A stretch of DNA of 5,743 nt from Lachnospiraceae bacterium. Lineage in GTDB: Bacteria; Bacillota_A; Clostridia; Lachnospirales; Lachnospiraceae. Shown here in pieces: positions 1-5,357 of this stretch. The stretch lies in NCBI GenBank assembly GCA_017464045.1, contig JAFUEG010000237.1:1-5743 (forward strand). The letters are read 5' to 3'. The stretch's first letter is position 1, and the number at the start of each line of letters is the position of its first letter. A program made the position numbers and the translations under genes. The notes beneath the pieces were generated by a model. It was given only the letters and a program-made list of their open reading frames with translations, made no database searches and was not told where the DNA came from.

Positions 1-272
1 ATTACTCCGTCATATATGAAAGATATACTCCATAAACTCTTATTATAATCCGTCGTATTGATAACTTTTACGTTGGCATTGACAAAGTTGTTCCATGTGT
101 CAGTTTCCTCGTATTCTATGCTGTATCCGTCTGTCAATACTCTATCATTATTAATATCCGTCTCTAAGTCAACATCATTATAATAAGCATAAGAATTAAC
201 ATGTATTAGAGATGTAACCATTGTAAATGTAAGTATTAAAGCAATTATCTTTCGTATTGATTTAATTTTCAT
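1..272 (-). CDS. Secreted protein with CBM2-like N-terminal domain, 3' part outside the window
   Basis: I translated this reading frame by hand from the ATG at 270-272 to the window edge: 90 residues with no stop, so the C-terminus is missing. Residues 1-29 form a signal peptide. A basic start (MKIKSIRK) is followed by a hydrophobic stretch (IIALILTFTMV) and a likely cleavage after A29 in NSYA. A short acidic linker follows. From about residue 49 the pattern GYSIEYEETDTWNNF (W60), ANVKVINTTD and LWSISFIYDG (W81) looks like the start of a carbohydrate-binding module 2-type beta-sandwich, as found in exported polysaccharide-binding proteins of Lachnospiraceae. The start is supported by GGGAGG (278-283 on the plus strand as cctccc), five bases upstream. 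Its own promoter lies at 330-358. The gene is transcribed in the same direction as dpaB but is separated from it by a terminator, so it is not part of that operon. Signal peptide and export are well supported. The CBM2 assignment is by pattern only, and the protein's overall function is unknown because most of it is unseen. Confidence 0.7.
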   Translation of the reverse strand, partial: MKIKSIRKIIALILTFTMVTSLIHVNSYAYYNDVDLETDINNDRVLTDGYSIEYEETDTWNNFVNANVKVINTTDYNKSLWSISFIYDGV

Positions 273-329
273 ACAAACCTCCCATTTTACTATATTCATA
301 CATAGTATTCTATTATCTTATATTTTAAA

Positions 330-358
330 AGTATAAATTTTATTATTTTCTATGTCAA
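330..358 (-). promoter_or_regulatory. Sigma-A-type promoter of the secreted protein gene
   Basis: On the minus strand the -35 box is a perfect TTGACA (353-358) and the -10 box is TATACT (330-335), separated by exactly 17 bases (336-352). Transcription would start near 323, leaving an untranslated leader of about 50 nt before the ATG at 272. The surrounding sequence is very AT-rich, as is usual for strong vegetative promoters in low-GC Firmicutes. I see no clear operator. This is the best promoter match on the minus strand of the window. Confidence 0.7.
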
Positions 359-433
359 TAGTTTTTGTCATAATATTTTAATTATATAGTATACATAATA
401 ATCAATATACAATTAGGGGACATATCTCCTGCC

Positions 434-468
434 AAAAAAAACGGTTAGCTGTATGCTAACCGTTTTTT
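434..468 (-). terminator. Rho-independent terminator after dpaB, bidirectional in form
   Basis: The stem CGGTTAGC (442-449) pairs perfectly with GCTAACCG (455-462) around a five-base loop. A run of eight A (434-441) and a run of six T (463-468) flank it. Read on the minus strand, the hairpin begins 14 bases after the dpaB stop and is followed by eight U, a textbook intrinsic terminator. It would end the carboxypeptidase-dpaA-dpaB transcript and isolate the secreted protein gene downstream. The A and T runs are complementary too, so it could also stop plus-strand transcripts, but no plus-strand gene needs it here. Confidence 0.9.
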
Positions 469-476
469 AATTAGTT

Positions 477-1058
477 CTATCTCAAAATTACCGGCTGTAT
501 CTGCTCATTCTTTATCGCAGCCTCAATTGTTTCTTTTATCTTTTTTACGTCACCTATCATTGAATTAGGCTTCTTTATATAATCATCCTGACCAAATGGT
601 ACGAAATATATATTTTTCATTATCATAAGCTTACCTATGTTTTGCAGGTTAATTCCAAGTGCATCATTGGTTGATATAGATATTACTAAAGGTCTGTTAT
701 TTCTAAGATGTGCCTTGGCAGCCATTAGTACAGGCGTGTCGGTTATGCCATTAGCGAGCTTTGCCATGGTGTTACCCGTACATGGTGCGATTACTAGTAC
801 ATCAAAGAGCTTATTTGGACCGATGGCTTCAGCCTGCTGTATTGTTGACATTCCCTCTTTTCCTGTTATAGTTTTTACTTCATCCAAAAAATCCTTTGCC
901 TTTGCAAATCGTGTATCCATATTATGTGCATTAAATGAAAAAATCGGTGTAACATCTGCACCTTCATCCTTAAGAACTTTTATTTGTGATTTAATTTTAT
1001 CAAAAGTACAAAATGATCCCGTAATTGCAAATCCGATATTGCACTCTGATAATTTCAT
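477..1058 (-). CDS. dpaB: Dipicolinate synthase subunit B (SpoVFB)
   Basis: This 193-residue protein is the flavoprotein-like subunit of dipicolinate synthase. The enzyme forms dipicolinic acid from a dihydrodipicolinate-pathway intermediate in the mother cell during sporulation. The product is moved into the forespore core, where with calcium it drives dehydration and heat resistance. The family pattern is clear: an N-terminal beta-strand and loop FAITGSFCT (10-18), the flavoprotein-type phosphate-binding segment VIAPCTGNTMAKLANGITD (89-107), then MAAKAHLRNNRPLVI (112-126) and VPFGQDD (153-159). Length is close to the roughly 200 residues usual for SpoVFB, so it looks intact. The ATG at 1056-1058 has AAGGGG (1067-1072) eight bases upstream. 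It starts 34 bases after the dpaA stop with no terminator between, so the two subunits are almost certainly co-transcribed. In Bacillus the spoVF operon is transcribed by sigma-K; I could not identify a matching promoter here. Confidence 0.95.
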   Translation of the reverse strand: MKLSECNIGFAITGSFCTFDKIKSQIKVLKDEGADVTPIFSFNAHNMDTRFAKAKDFLDEVKTITGKEGMSTIQQAEAIGPNKLFDVLVIAPCTGNTMAKLANGITDTPVLMAAKAHLRNNRPLVISISTNDALGINLQNIGKLMIMKNIYFVPFGQDDYIKKPNSMIGDVKKIKETIEAAIKNEQIQPVILR

Positions 1059-1092
1059 AATAATAACCCCTTTTATTTAGTACGTAATAAGG

Positions 1093-1905
1093 TTATCTAA
1101 GATTGATATCATATATAATTGTTTCGGCTATTGCCTTTCCTGCTTCTACAGGGAATTCCTTACCCGGTATACCGAGGTACTGTTTTGCAAAGATATTATT
1201 ATCATTACAAAATGAATAGTCTATACCGCCATCACCTGATGCTATATCAAAAAATTTTGTATCATGATTAAAATGTTTCAAAAGCCTTTCATCAAATATC
1301 AAAGCAGGAATTGTATTAAACACAACGCTTATGTTATTTAAATCATAACTATATACATTATTTAAATCTATAAATCCATAACCGTTACTTTCTATTTCAC
1401 TTTTTAACTCCTTACGTCTAACAAGCACGTCAACCTCTGCGTTGATATTTTCATCTGTCAAAGCCTTTGCCAGTGCATTTCCGCAAAAACCATAACCGGC
1501 CACAAGACATCTTTTTCCGGATGTAATTGTATCGGCATTATCAGAGCTGTCAAGAATTGCGCCATCCGAAAGTGCACATTTTATAATGCCCTTAGCAGTA
1601 AGTATCGCATTTTTTTTGGTAAGCTCATCTATCTTAAGATAATCCACATACTCAATCTGCATTAGTTCACATTGATGCTTAAGACGGTTTGACATAGCTC
1701 CCGCATATAAAAACTGACCGTATTCAAGATAAGGTATAATACGTCTTGTCATCTTCTCGTCAGCCGGTGGAGCTAAAACAATCATGGACTTGTTATTTAT
1801 ATACTTTTCTTCCCTATACACATCAAATCCAAGTGTATAAAGCTCTTCGGCTGCATAATCCATTCTTTTATCATCGCCGATAACACATATATTACTGATA
1901 TCCAA
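1093..1905 (-). CDS. dpaA: Dipicolinate synthase subunit A (SpoVFA), TTG start
   Basis: This 270-residue protein is the dehydrogenase-like subunit of dipicolinate synthase and works with DpaB. Residues 5-30 (NICVIGDD..., GFDVY) form the N-terminal domain. The central Rossmann fold has a dinucleotide-binding loop GYGFCG (137-142) after KRCLVA. Further family landmarks are NTIPA (197-201), FDIASGDGGID (219-229, in place of the more usual ASxPGG) and LGIPGKEFPVEAGKAIAETI (244-263), matching the conserved C-terminal LPGK-P-TAG-IL segment of the family. It is somewhat shorter than the roughly 300 residues of the Bacillus protein. The landmarks are all present, and the difference appears to be a trimmed N-terminal half. 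The start codon is TTG (1903-1905), chosen because a strong GGGGG ribosome site sits eight bases upstream. The next in-frame ATG (residue 15) would delete the first beta-strand. It follows the carboxypeptidase gene after 35 bases and precedes dpaB by 34. Confidence 0.93.
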   Translation of the reverse strand: MDISNICVIGDDKRMDYAAEELYTLGFDVYREEKYINNKSMIVLAPPADEKMTRRIIPYLEYGQFLYAGAMSNRLKHQCELMQIEYVDYLKIDELTKKNAILTAKGIIKCALSDGAILDSSDNADTITSGKRCLVAGYGFCGNALAKALTDENINAEVDVLVRRKELKSEIESNGYGFIDLNNVYSYDLNNISVVFNTIPALIFDERLLKHFNHDTKFFDIASGDGGIDYSFCNDNNIFAKQYLGIPGKEFPVEAGKAIAETIIYDINLR

Positions 1906-1913
1906 ATCTTATA

Positions 1914-1918
1914 CCCCC
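1914..1918 (-). promoter_or_regulatory. dpaA: Ribosome binding site fixing the dpaA TTG start
   Basis: On the minus strand this reads TAGGGGGTATAAGAT and then TTG. The G run lies eight bases from the TTG codon, ideal spacing for an anti-Shine-Dalgarno pairing. No ATG or GTG with comparable spacing exists in this frame, so the site decides the start. A TTG start usually lowers initiation rate relative to ATG. Confidence 0.75.
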
Positions 1919-1940
1919 TAACGATACTCTATTATATTCC

Positions 1941-3116
1941 TTACATCAAAAAATGTGATATAACCCTGTTAAAATAATACCTGTAATCGACTCTGCTTAT
2001 ATCCTCTCCGATATATATATTAAAACTCTTTACCGGTTCATCATTTATAAATACAATAACACTTCCACCTATATCTCCTTTTTTTAACGGAGCTTCAAAT
2101 CTTTCCGGCAAACTTATCTCATAGCTTATACTGTCATCATCTGTCAAAAGTATGCTATATTCATCATCAACATAAAAATTCACTTCATTATTTTCTATTC
2201 CATTATCTACTTTAACAGATGATAATGGATAAGTTCTGTCGAAAATACACCTTTTATCATAATTTTCAAATCCATAATTAAGCAACTTTTTTGTATCCTG
2301 CCATTTATAAGATTTATTATTAGGCCATCCACAGCCAAGCAAAGCAACTATAAAAGTTTTATCATCCCTTGTAACCGCACATACATAGCAATATCCTGCC
2401 TCACCTGTAAATCCTGTTTTTCCGGCAACAACTCCCTGCATCATATCTAAAAATGCATTTTTATTATTAACTGTAAAGCTTCGTTTACCGCTGTAATCTG
2501 TAAATGAATAGCTTCTCGTCTGACATATATTTATAAATTCATCCTTCTTTGGCGAATCCTTTATACAATATTTCATGATAAGGGCAAGCTCTTCTGCGGT
2601 AGTATGGTGTGCTCCTTTATCATCTGAAGAATCAAGTCCGTTAGGAGTTATAAAATATGTATCAGACAAACCAAGTTCTGTAGCCTTTTGATTCATCATA
2701 TCGGCAAAGCCGCCTACATCACCGCCTATATGTTCTGCTATTGCAACTGCCGAATCATTATGACTTTCAAGCATCATAGAATAAATCAAATCCTCCAATC
2801 TATACTGCTCTCCCTCATTTATACCAAGCTGCACATCCGGCATCTTGGAAGCATACGAACTTACATCAACTATGTCATCCATGTTTCCGTATTCCAAAGC
2901 AATTATAAGTGTCATAATCTTGGTTGTACTAGCCATAGCACGCCCTGTATTTTCGTCTTTTCCATATAAAACTCTTCCTGTGTCTCCATCAAGCAATACA
3001 GCTGATAAGGAATATAGCGATAGCTCGCCTTCCTTTGCCGATGCATCGATATGAGTATAAGAAATATTAGTTAAAATTAATATTACAGTTAAAATATATA
3101 CAAGACACCTTTTCAT
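1941..3116 (-). CDS. Secreted D-alanyl-D-alanine carboxypeptidase (DacF/DacB type, peptidase S11)
   Basis: This 391-residue penicillin-binding protein removes the terminal D-alanine from peptidoglycan stem peptides outside the membrane, limiting cross-linking. A signal peptide covers residues 1-27 (hydrophobic CLVYILTVILILTNI, cleavage expected after ASA). All three catalytic motifs of the family are intact: SxxK as S63-T-T-K66 with the acylated serine, SxN as S118-H-N120, and KTG as K233-T-G235, followed by FTGEAGYC. Residues from about 295 to 375 form the C-terminal beta domain typical of the DacA-family enzymes. The last 20 residues (RVDYRYYFNRVISHFL) could be a short amphipathic membrane anchor. 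The ATG has AGGAG (3123-3127) six bases upstream. It is the first gene of the cluster with dpaA and dpaB, which suggests a role in spore cortex, as for DacB and DacF in Bacillus, rather than in vegetative wall. That role is inferred from context only, and the sequence does not decide between the paralogues. I found no convincing promoter. Confidence 0.93.
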   Translation of the reverse strand: MKRCLVYILTVILILTNISYTHIDASAKEGELSLYSLSAVLLDGDTGRVLYGKDENTGRAMASTTKIMTLIIALEYGNMDDIVDVSSYASKMPDVQLGINEGEQYRLEDLIYSMMLESHNDSAVAIAEHIGGDVGGFADMMNQKATELGLSDTYFITPNGLDSSDDKGAHHTTAEELALIMKYCIKDSPKKDEFINICQTRSYSFTDYSGKRSFTVNNKNAFLDMMQGVVAGKTGFTGEAGYCYVCAVTRDDKTFIVALLGCGWPNNKSYKWQDTKKLLNYGFENYDKRCIFDRTYPLSSVKVDNGIENNEVNFYVDDEYSILLTDDDSISYEISLPERFEAPLKKGDIGGSVIVFINDEPVKSFNIYIGEDISRVDYRYYFNRVISHFLM

Positions 3117-3247
3117 AAATATCTCCTAAAAACATATATTATCAGTATATTTTGAAAGAACTGATATTAGAATTAATTCGTTAATATATCATGATTTTTG
3201 ATTAATTGATTATCGAAAAATAATGTAAGTATTTATTAAGAATTAAA

Positions 3248-3276
3248 TTGAAATTATGTTATTTATCCTGTATAAT
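3248..3276 (+). promoter_or_regulatory. Sigma-A-type promoter of the HD-GYP gene
   Basis: TTGAAA (3248-3253, one mismatch to consensus) and a perfect TATAAT (3271-3276) are separated by 17 bases. Transcription should begin near 3283, giving a leader of about 77 nt before the ATG at 3360. This points to vegetative expression of the HD-GYP gene, in contrast to the sporulation cluster read divergently from the same intergenic region. Confidence 0.75.
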
Positions 3277-3282
3277 TATTGT

Positions 3283-3359
3283 ATTAATTTTACAAGGATG
3301 TATGCGGTTCGGTGAGGATTGACTTTACTGAACCCGGTTGAAACGGAGAACGATTACGC
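3283..3359 (+). promoter_or_regulatory. Structured 5' leader of the HD-GYP gene, possible cis-regulatory RNA
   Basis: The leader is visibly richer in G and C than the flanking AT-rich spacer. GGTTCGGT (3306-3313) pairs with ACTGAACC (3327-3334) in eight pairs, one a G-U wobble, around a 13-base loop. A second small stem, CCG (3334-3336) with CGG (3344-3346), overlaps the GGAG ribosome site (3345-3348) and shares a C with the first stem, so the two compete. GGAG is 11 bases from the ATG, slightly far. A tiny reading frame (ATG at 3302, product MRFGED, stop TGA at 3320-3322) follows AAGG at 3294-3297. I do not recognise any known riboswitch; in particular it lacks the conserved core of the cyclic-di-GMP class I aptamer. 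Regulatory function is inference. Confidence 0.35.
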
Positions 3360-4469
3360 ATGAAGACATTATTTGCATCAGATTTAAGAGAAGGTATGGT
3401 AACTGCTGCTGATACCTATACGGATCAGGGCTATCTTGTTGTACCAAAGGATACGGTGCTTACCAAAAACCTTATTACCAGAATTATAAACAATAACGTA
3501 CTGACTGTGGAGATAACCGGCGAGGATATTGTTACAGCAAAAAAGCCTGCCGAAGAAGACAACAAACTCATGCTGACCGGTGAATTTATAGATATATCAA
3601 AGTCTGTAGACACTACCACCAAGCAGTACCAGATGTTCAAAAAAGCATATGATAGCAACATAGAAAACTTAAGTGATAAAATCAATGACGTGGTACATAA
3701 AAATGCACCTATAGATGTTGATGATATGCTTGAAAATACTCTTGAGATAGTTAAGTCAACAAACTCTCCTCTCAGTATATTTACAATGCTTTCAACTCTT
3801 AAAAACTATGATGATTCGACCTTTAATCATTCATTAAATGTATCACTTATATGCAATATATTCGGACACTGGCTGAACTTAAGTGAAAAGGATATTGAGC
3901 TTGTAACAGCCTGTGGACTCTTCCATGATATAGGTAAACTGCTTATACCTCAGGAAATCATTAAAAAACCGGGCAAGCTCACAGATGAAGAATTTGCTAT
4001 AGTCAAAACCCATCCTAAAAAGGGTTATGACCTTTTAAAGACTAAAAATGTTGACCCACACATTCAAATGGCTGCCCTTATGCACCACGAAAAATGTGAC
4101 GGTTCAGGATATCCTATGAGACTTACAGGTGATAAAATAGACTGGTGTGCTAAGATAGTCACCATTGCAGATATATATGAAGCCATGACTGCAAAGCGTG
4201 TTTACCGTGGACCGTTAAGTCCGTTTAAGGTAATCAGTATGTTCGAAGATGACGGTTTAAAGAAATACGAACCGCATTACATACTCACCTTCCTTGAACA
4301 TGTCGTAAACAGCTATGTAAATTGTCGTGTTAAGCTAAGCAACGGAGCCGAAGGAGACGTAATCTTTATAAACAAGGTAAATCTCTCCAAGCCGCTTATA
4401 AAAACCTCCGACAACAACTTCATAGACCTATCAAAATCAAACGGAATATCTATAGAGAGTATACTTTAA
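3360..4469 (+). CDS. HD-GYP domain protein, probable cyclic-di-GMP phosphodiesterase
   Basis: This 369-residue soluble protein has three parts. Residues 1-55 (LREGMVTAADTYTDQGYLVV) are a small N-terminal module seen in many clostridial HD-GYP proteins. A helical linker runs from about 75 to 150. The HD-GYP domain covers about 150-320. Its metal and substrate residues are all visible: H157 (FNHSLN), H189-D190 in HDIGK, H218 (KTHPKKGYDLL), H242-H243 in MHHEKCDGSGYP with GYP at 250-252, and D271 in ADIYEAMTAKRVYR. The set is complete, so hydrolysis of cyclic-di-GMP (to pGpG or GMP) is likely. Some family members act on other cyclic dinucleotides. Residues 320-369 (CRVKLSNGAEGDVIFIN...FIDL) form a C-terminal beta extension. 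There is no signal peptide, membrane segment or receiver domain, so the input signal is unknown. It is monocistronic: own promoter, then a long palindrome and a convergent neighbour. The ATG is preceded by GGAG at 11 bases. Confidence 0.9.
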   Translation: MKTLFASDLREGMVTAADTYTDQGYLVVPKDTVLTKNLITRIINNNVLTVEITGEDIVTAKKPAEEDNKLMLTGEFIDISKSVDTTTKQYQMFKKAYDSNIENLSDKINDVVHKNAPIDVDDMLENTLEIVKSTNSPLSIFTMLSTLKNYDDSTFNHSLNVSLICNIFGHWLNLSEKDIELVTACGLFHDIGKLLIPQEIIKKPGKLTDEEFAIVKTHPKKGYDLLKTKNVDPHIQMAALMHHEKCDGSGYPMRLTGDKIDWCAKIVTIADIYEAMTAKRVYRGPLSPFKVISMFEDDGLKKYEPHYILTFLEHVVNSYVNCRVKLSNGAEGDVIFINKVNLSKPLIKTSDNNFIDLSKSNGISIESIL

Positions 4470-4476
4470 ATATAAT

Positions 4477-4698
4477 AAGGTTACAGATAGACGCATAAAA
4501 AGAGTGTATATCATAGCATTTAACCCGATTTGCGTTAAATCAAAAGCGAAAATTCAAAATAGGTGCGTAAAAAATCGAACTGTTTGAGCGTAGCGAGTTT
4601 TCGATTTTTAGCACCTATAAAGAATTTGAGCACTTTGATTTAGCAAATTGATGGTTAGCTATGATATACACTCTTTTTATGCATCAATCTGTAACCTT
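4477..4698. repeat. 222-nt imperfect palindrome (MITE-like or long hairpin) between convergent genes
   Basis: The arms 4477-4517 and 4658-4698 are inverted copies matching at 39 of 41 positions, including a perfect 25-base run (4493-4517 with 4658-4682). Inside, complementarity continues in blocks separated by small bulges: 4521-4525 with 4653-4657, 4528-4533 with 4643-4648, 4536-4544 with 4634-4642, 4551-4555 with 4622-4626, 4559-4566 with 4611-4618, and 4570-4578 with 4601-4609. The tip is about 4582-4595 (GTTTGAGCGTAGCG). About 80 base pairs can form in a single hairpin on either strand. It begins 7 bases after the HD-GYP stop and ends 3 bases before the scpB stop. The innermost AAAAATCGA / TCGATTTTT block, with T runs on both strands, could act as a weak bidirectional terminator. 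The terminal inverted repeats, the lack of coding capacity and the size fit a miniature inverted-repeat element, but no clear target-site duplication is visible. Confidence 0.85.
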
Positions 4699-4701
4699 TC
4701 C

Positions 4702-5277
4702 TTATGTCTCTACTTTAATATTTACTTCTTCCATCGCCTGTTGTCTGAAGTCTTCGATTTTATCAGGTGATATAACAGGAAGGTCATCCATAGACTGAAC
4801 TCCGAAGCTTCGCAAGAAGTCTTCTGTTGTCCCGAAGAGAATCGGTCTTCCTATGGCGTCAAGTCTTCCGACCTCGGTTATAAGATTGTATTCCACAAGC
4901 TTATTAATTGCATGAACGCAGGATACTCCTCGTATAGCTTCGATTTCCTGTCTGGTTATCGGCTGCTTATATGCAACGATTGAAAGCGTTTCCATAAGCG
5001 TGTCGGTTAGCGTATGCTTTTTAGGCATATTAACAAGCTTGGATAAAACATCATAATATTCATTTTTAGTACAAAGCTGATAGGAATCCTCAAGCTTTAC
5101 CAGCTTTATGCCTCTTTCATCAGCTTCATACTTATCCATCATATTGTTTAAAACCTTTTCAAGGGTTGGTTCATCAACTTCTAAAGCCTTTGCAAGCTCC
5201 TTTATCGGAACGGCTTCACCCATTGAAAATAAAATCGCTTCAATGGCGCCTTCAAGCTTATTAATACTTTCCTCCAT
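4702..5277 (-). CDS. scpB: Segregation and condensation protein B (ScpB)
   Basis: This 191-residue protein is a non-SMC subunit of the bacterial condensin Smc-ScpAB. It works as a dimer that binds the ScpA linker and helps the complex load on and compact the nucleoid during segregation. Two winged-helix domains are recognisable: residues 5-85 (LEGAIEAILFSMGEAVPIKELAKAL) and 90-165, with the diagnostic segments ETLSIVAYKQPITRQEIEAIRG (96-117) and GRLDAIGRPILFGTTEDFLRSFGV (137-160). The usual length is about 190-200 residues, so it is intact. The ATG has a full AGGAGG (5282-5287) four bases upstream, a tight but workable spacing. It lies downstream of scpA with an 80-base gap rather than the overlap or near-abutment common for this pair. 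Its 3' end abuts the palindrome. Confidence 0.96.
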   Translation of the reverse strand: MEESINKLEGAIEAILFSMGEAVPIKELAKALEVDEPTLEKVLNNMMDKYEADERGIKLVKLEDSYQLCTKNEYYDVLSKLVNMPKKHTLTDTLMETLSIVAYKQPITRQEIEAIRGVSCVHAINKLVEYNLITEVGRLDAIGRPILFGTTEDFLRSFGVQSMDDLPVISPDKIEDFRQQAMEEVNIKVET

Positions 5278-5357
5278 ATGTCCTCCTAAATCTTATCAGT
5301 TGTCTGTCAGATATTAAATCAACAAATATTAATCAAAAACAAAACAAGTAATCTATA

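Noticed and set aside
415..430. Small hairpin AGGGGA / TCTCCT with loop CATA beside the terminator
   Set aside because: It has six pairs including a wobble, no adjoining gene on either strand and no repeat elsewhere in the window; probably chance.
637..1080. Plus-strand open frame of 147 codons opposite dpaB
   Set aside because: It lies entirely antisense to a well-recognised gene, has no family pattern, and is best explained as a shadow of dpaB codon bias.
1931..1959. Possible promoter for dpaA: TATAAT (1931-1936) with ATCACA (1954-1959) on the minus strand
   Set aside because: The -35 box matches only 4 of 6, the spot overlaps the end of the carboxypeptidase gene in AT-rich DNA, and it does not resemble the sigma-K pattern (AC, then CATANNNTA) expected for spoVF.
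2688..3054. Two overlapping plus-strand frames opposite the carboxypeptidase gene
   Set aside because: Both are antisense to conserved catalytic regions, and their products are low-complexity with no recognisable motif.
3144..3172. Possible promoter for the carboxypeptidase gene: TATACT (3144-3149) with TTCTAA (3167-3172) on the minus strand
   Set aside because: The -35 match is only 3 of 6, and I could find no clear sigma-E, F, G or K pattern either. In such AT-rich sequence a lone TATACT is expected by chance.
3283..3359. Cyclic-di-GMP class I or II riboswitch
   Set aside because: The downstream gene made this attractive, but the conserved core segments of either class are not visible.
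3431..3685. Minus-strand open frame of 84 codons inside the HD-GYP gene
   Set aside because: It is a shadow of the N-terminal coding region, with no recognisable domain.
4470..4705. Target-site duplication around the palindrome
   Set aside because: The flanks 4470-4476 and 4699-4705 are not direct repeats. ATAAGG at 4475-4480 recurs only as its inverted complement at 4700-4705, which extends the palindrome rather than marking insertion.
5108..5317. Plus-strand open frame of 69 codons over the scpB start
   Set aside because: It is antisense to scpB and its ribosome site, with no family similarity.
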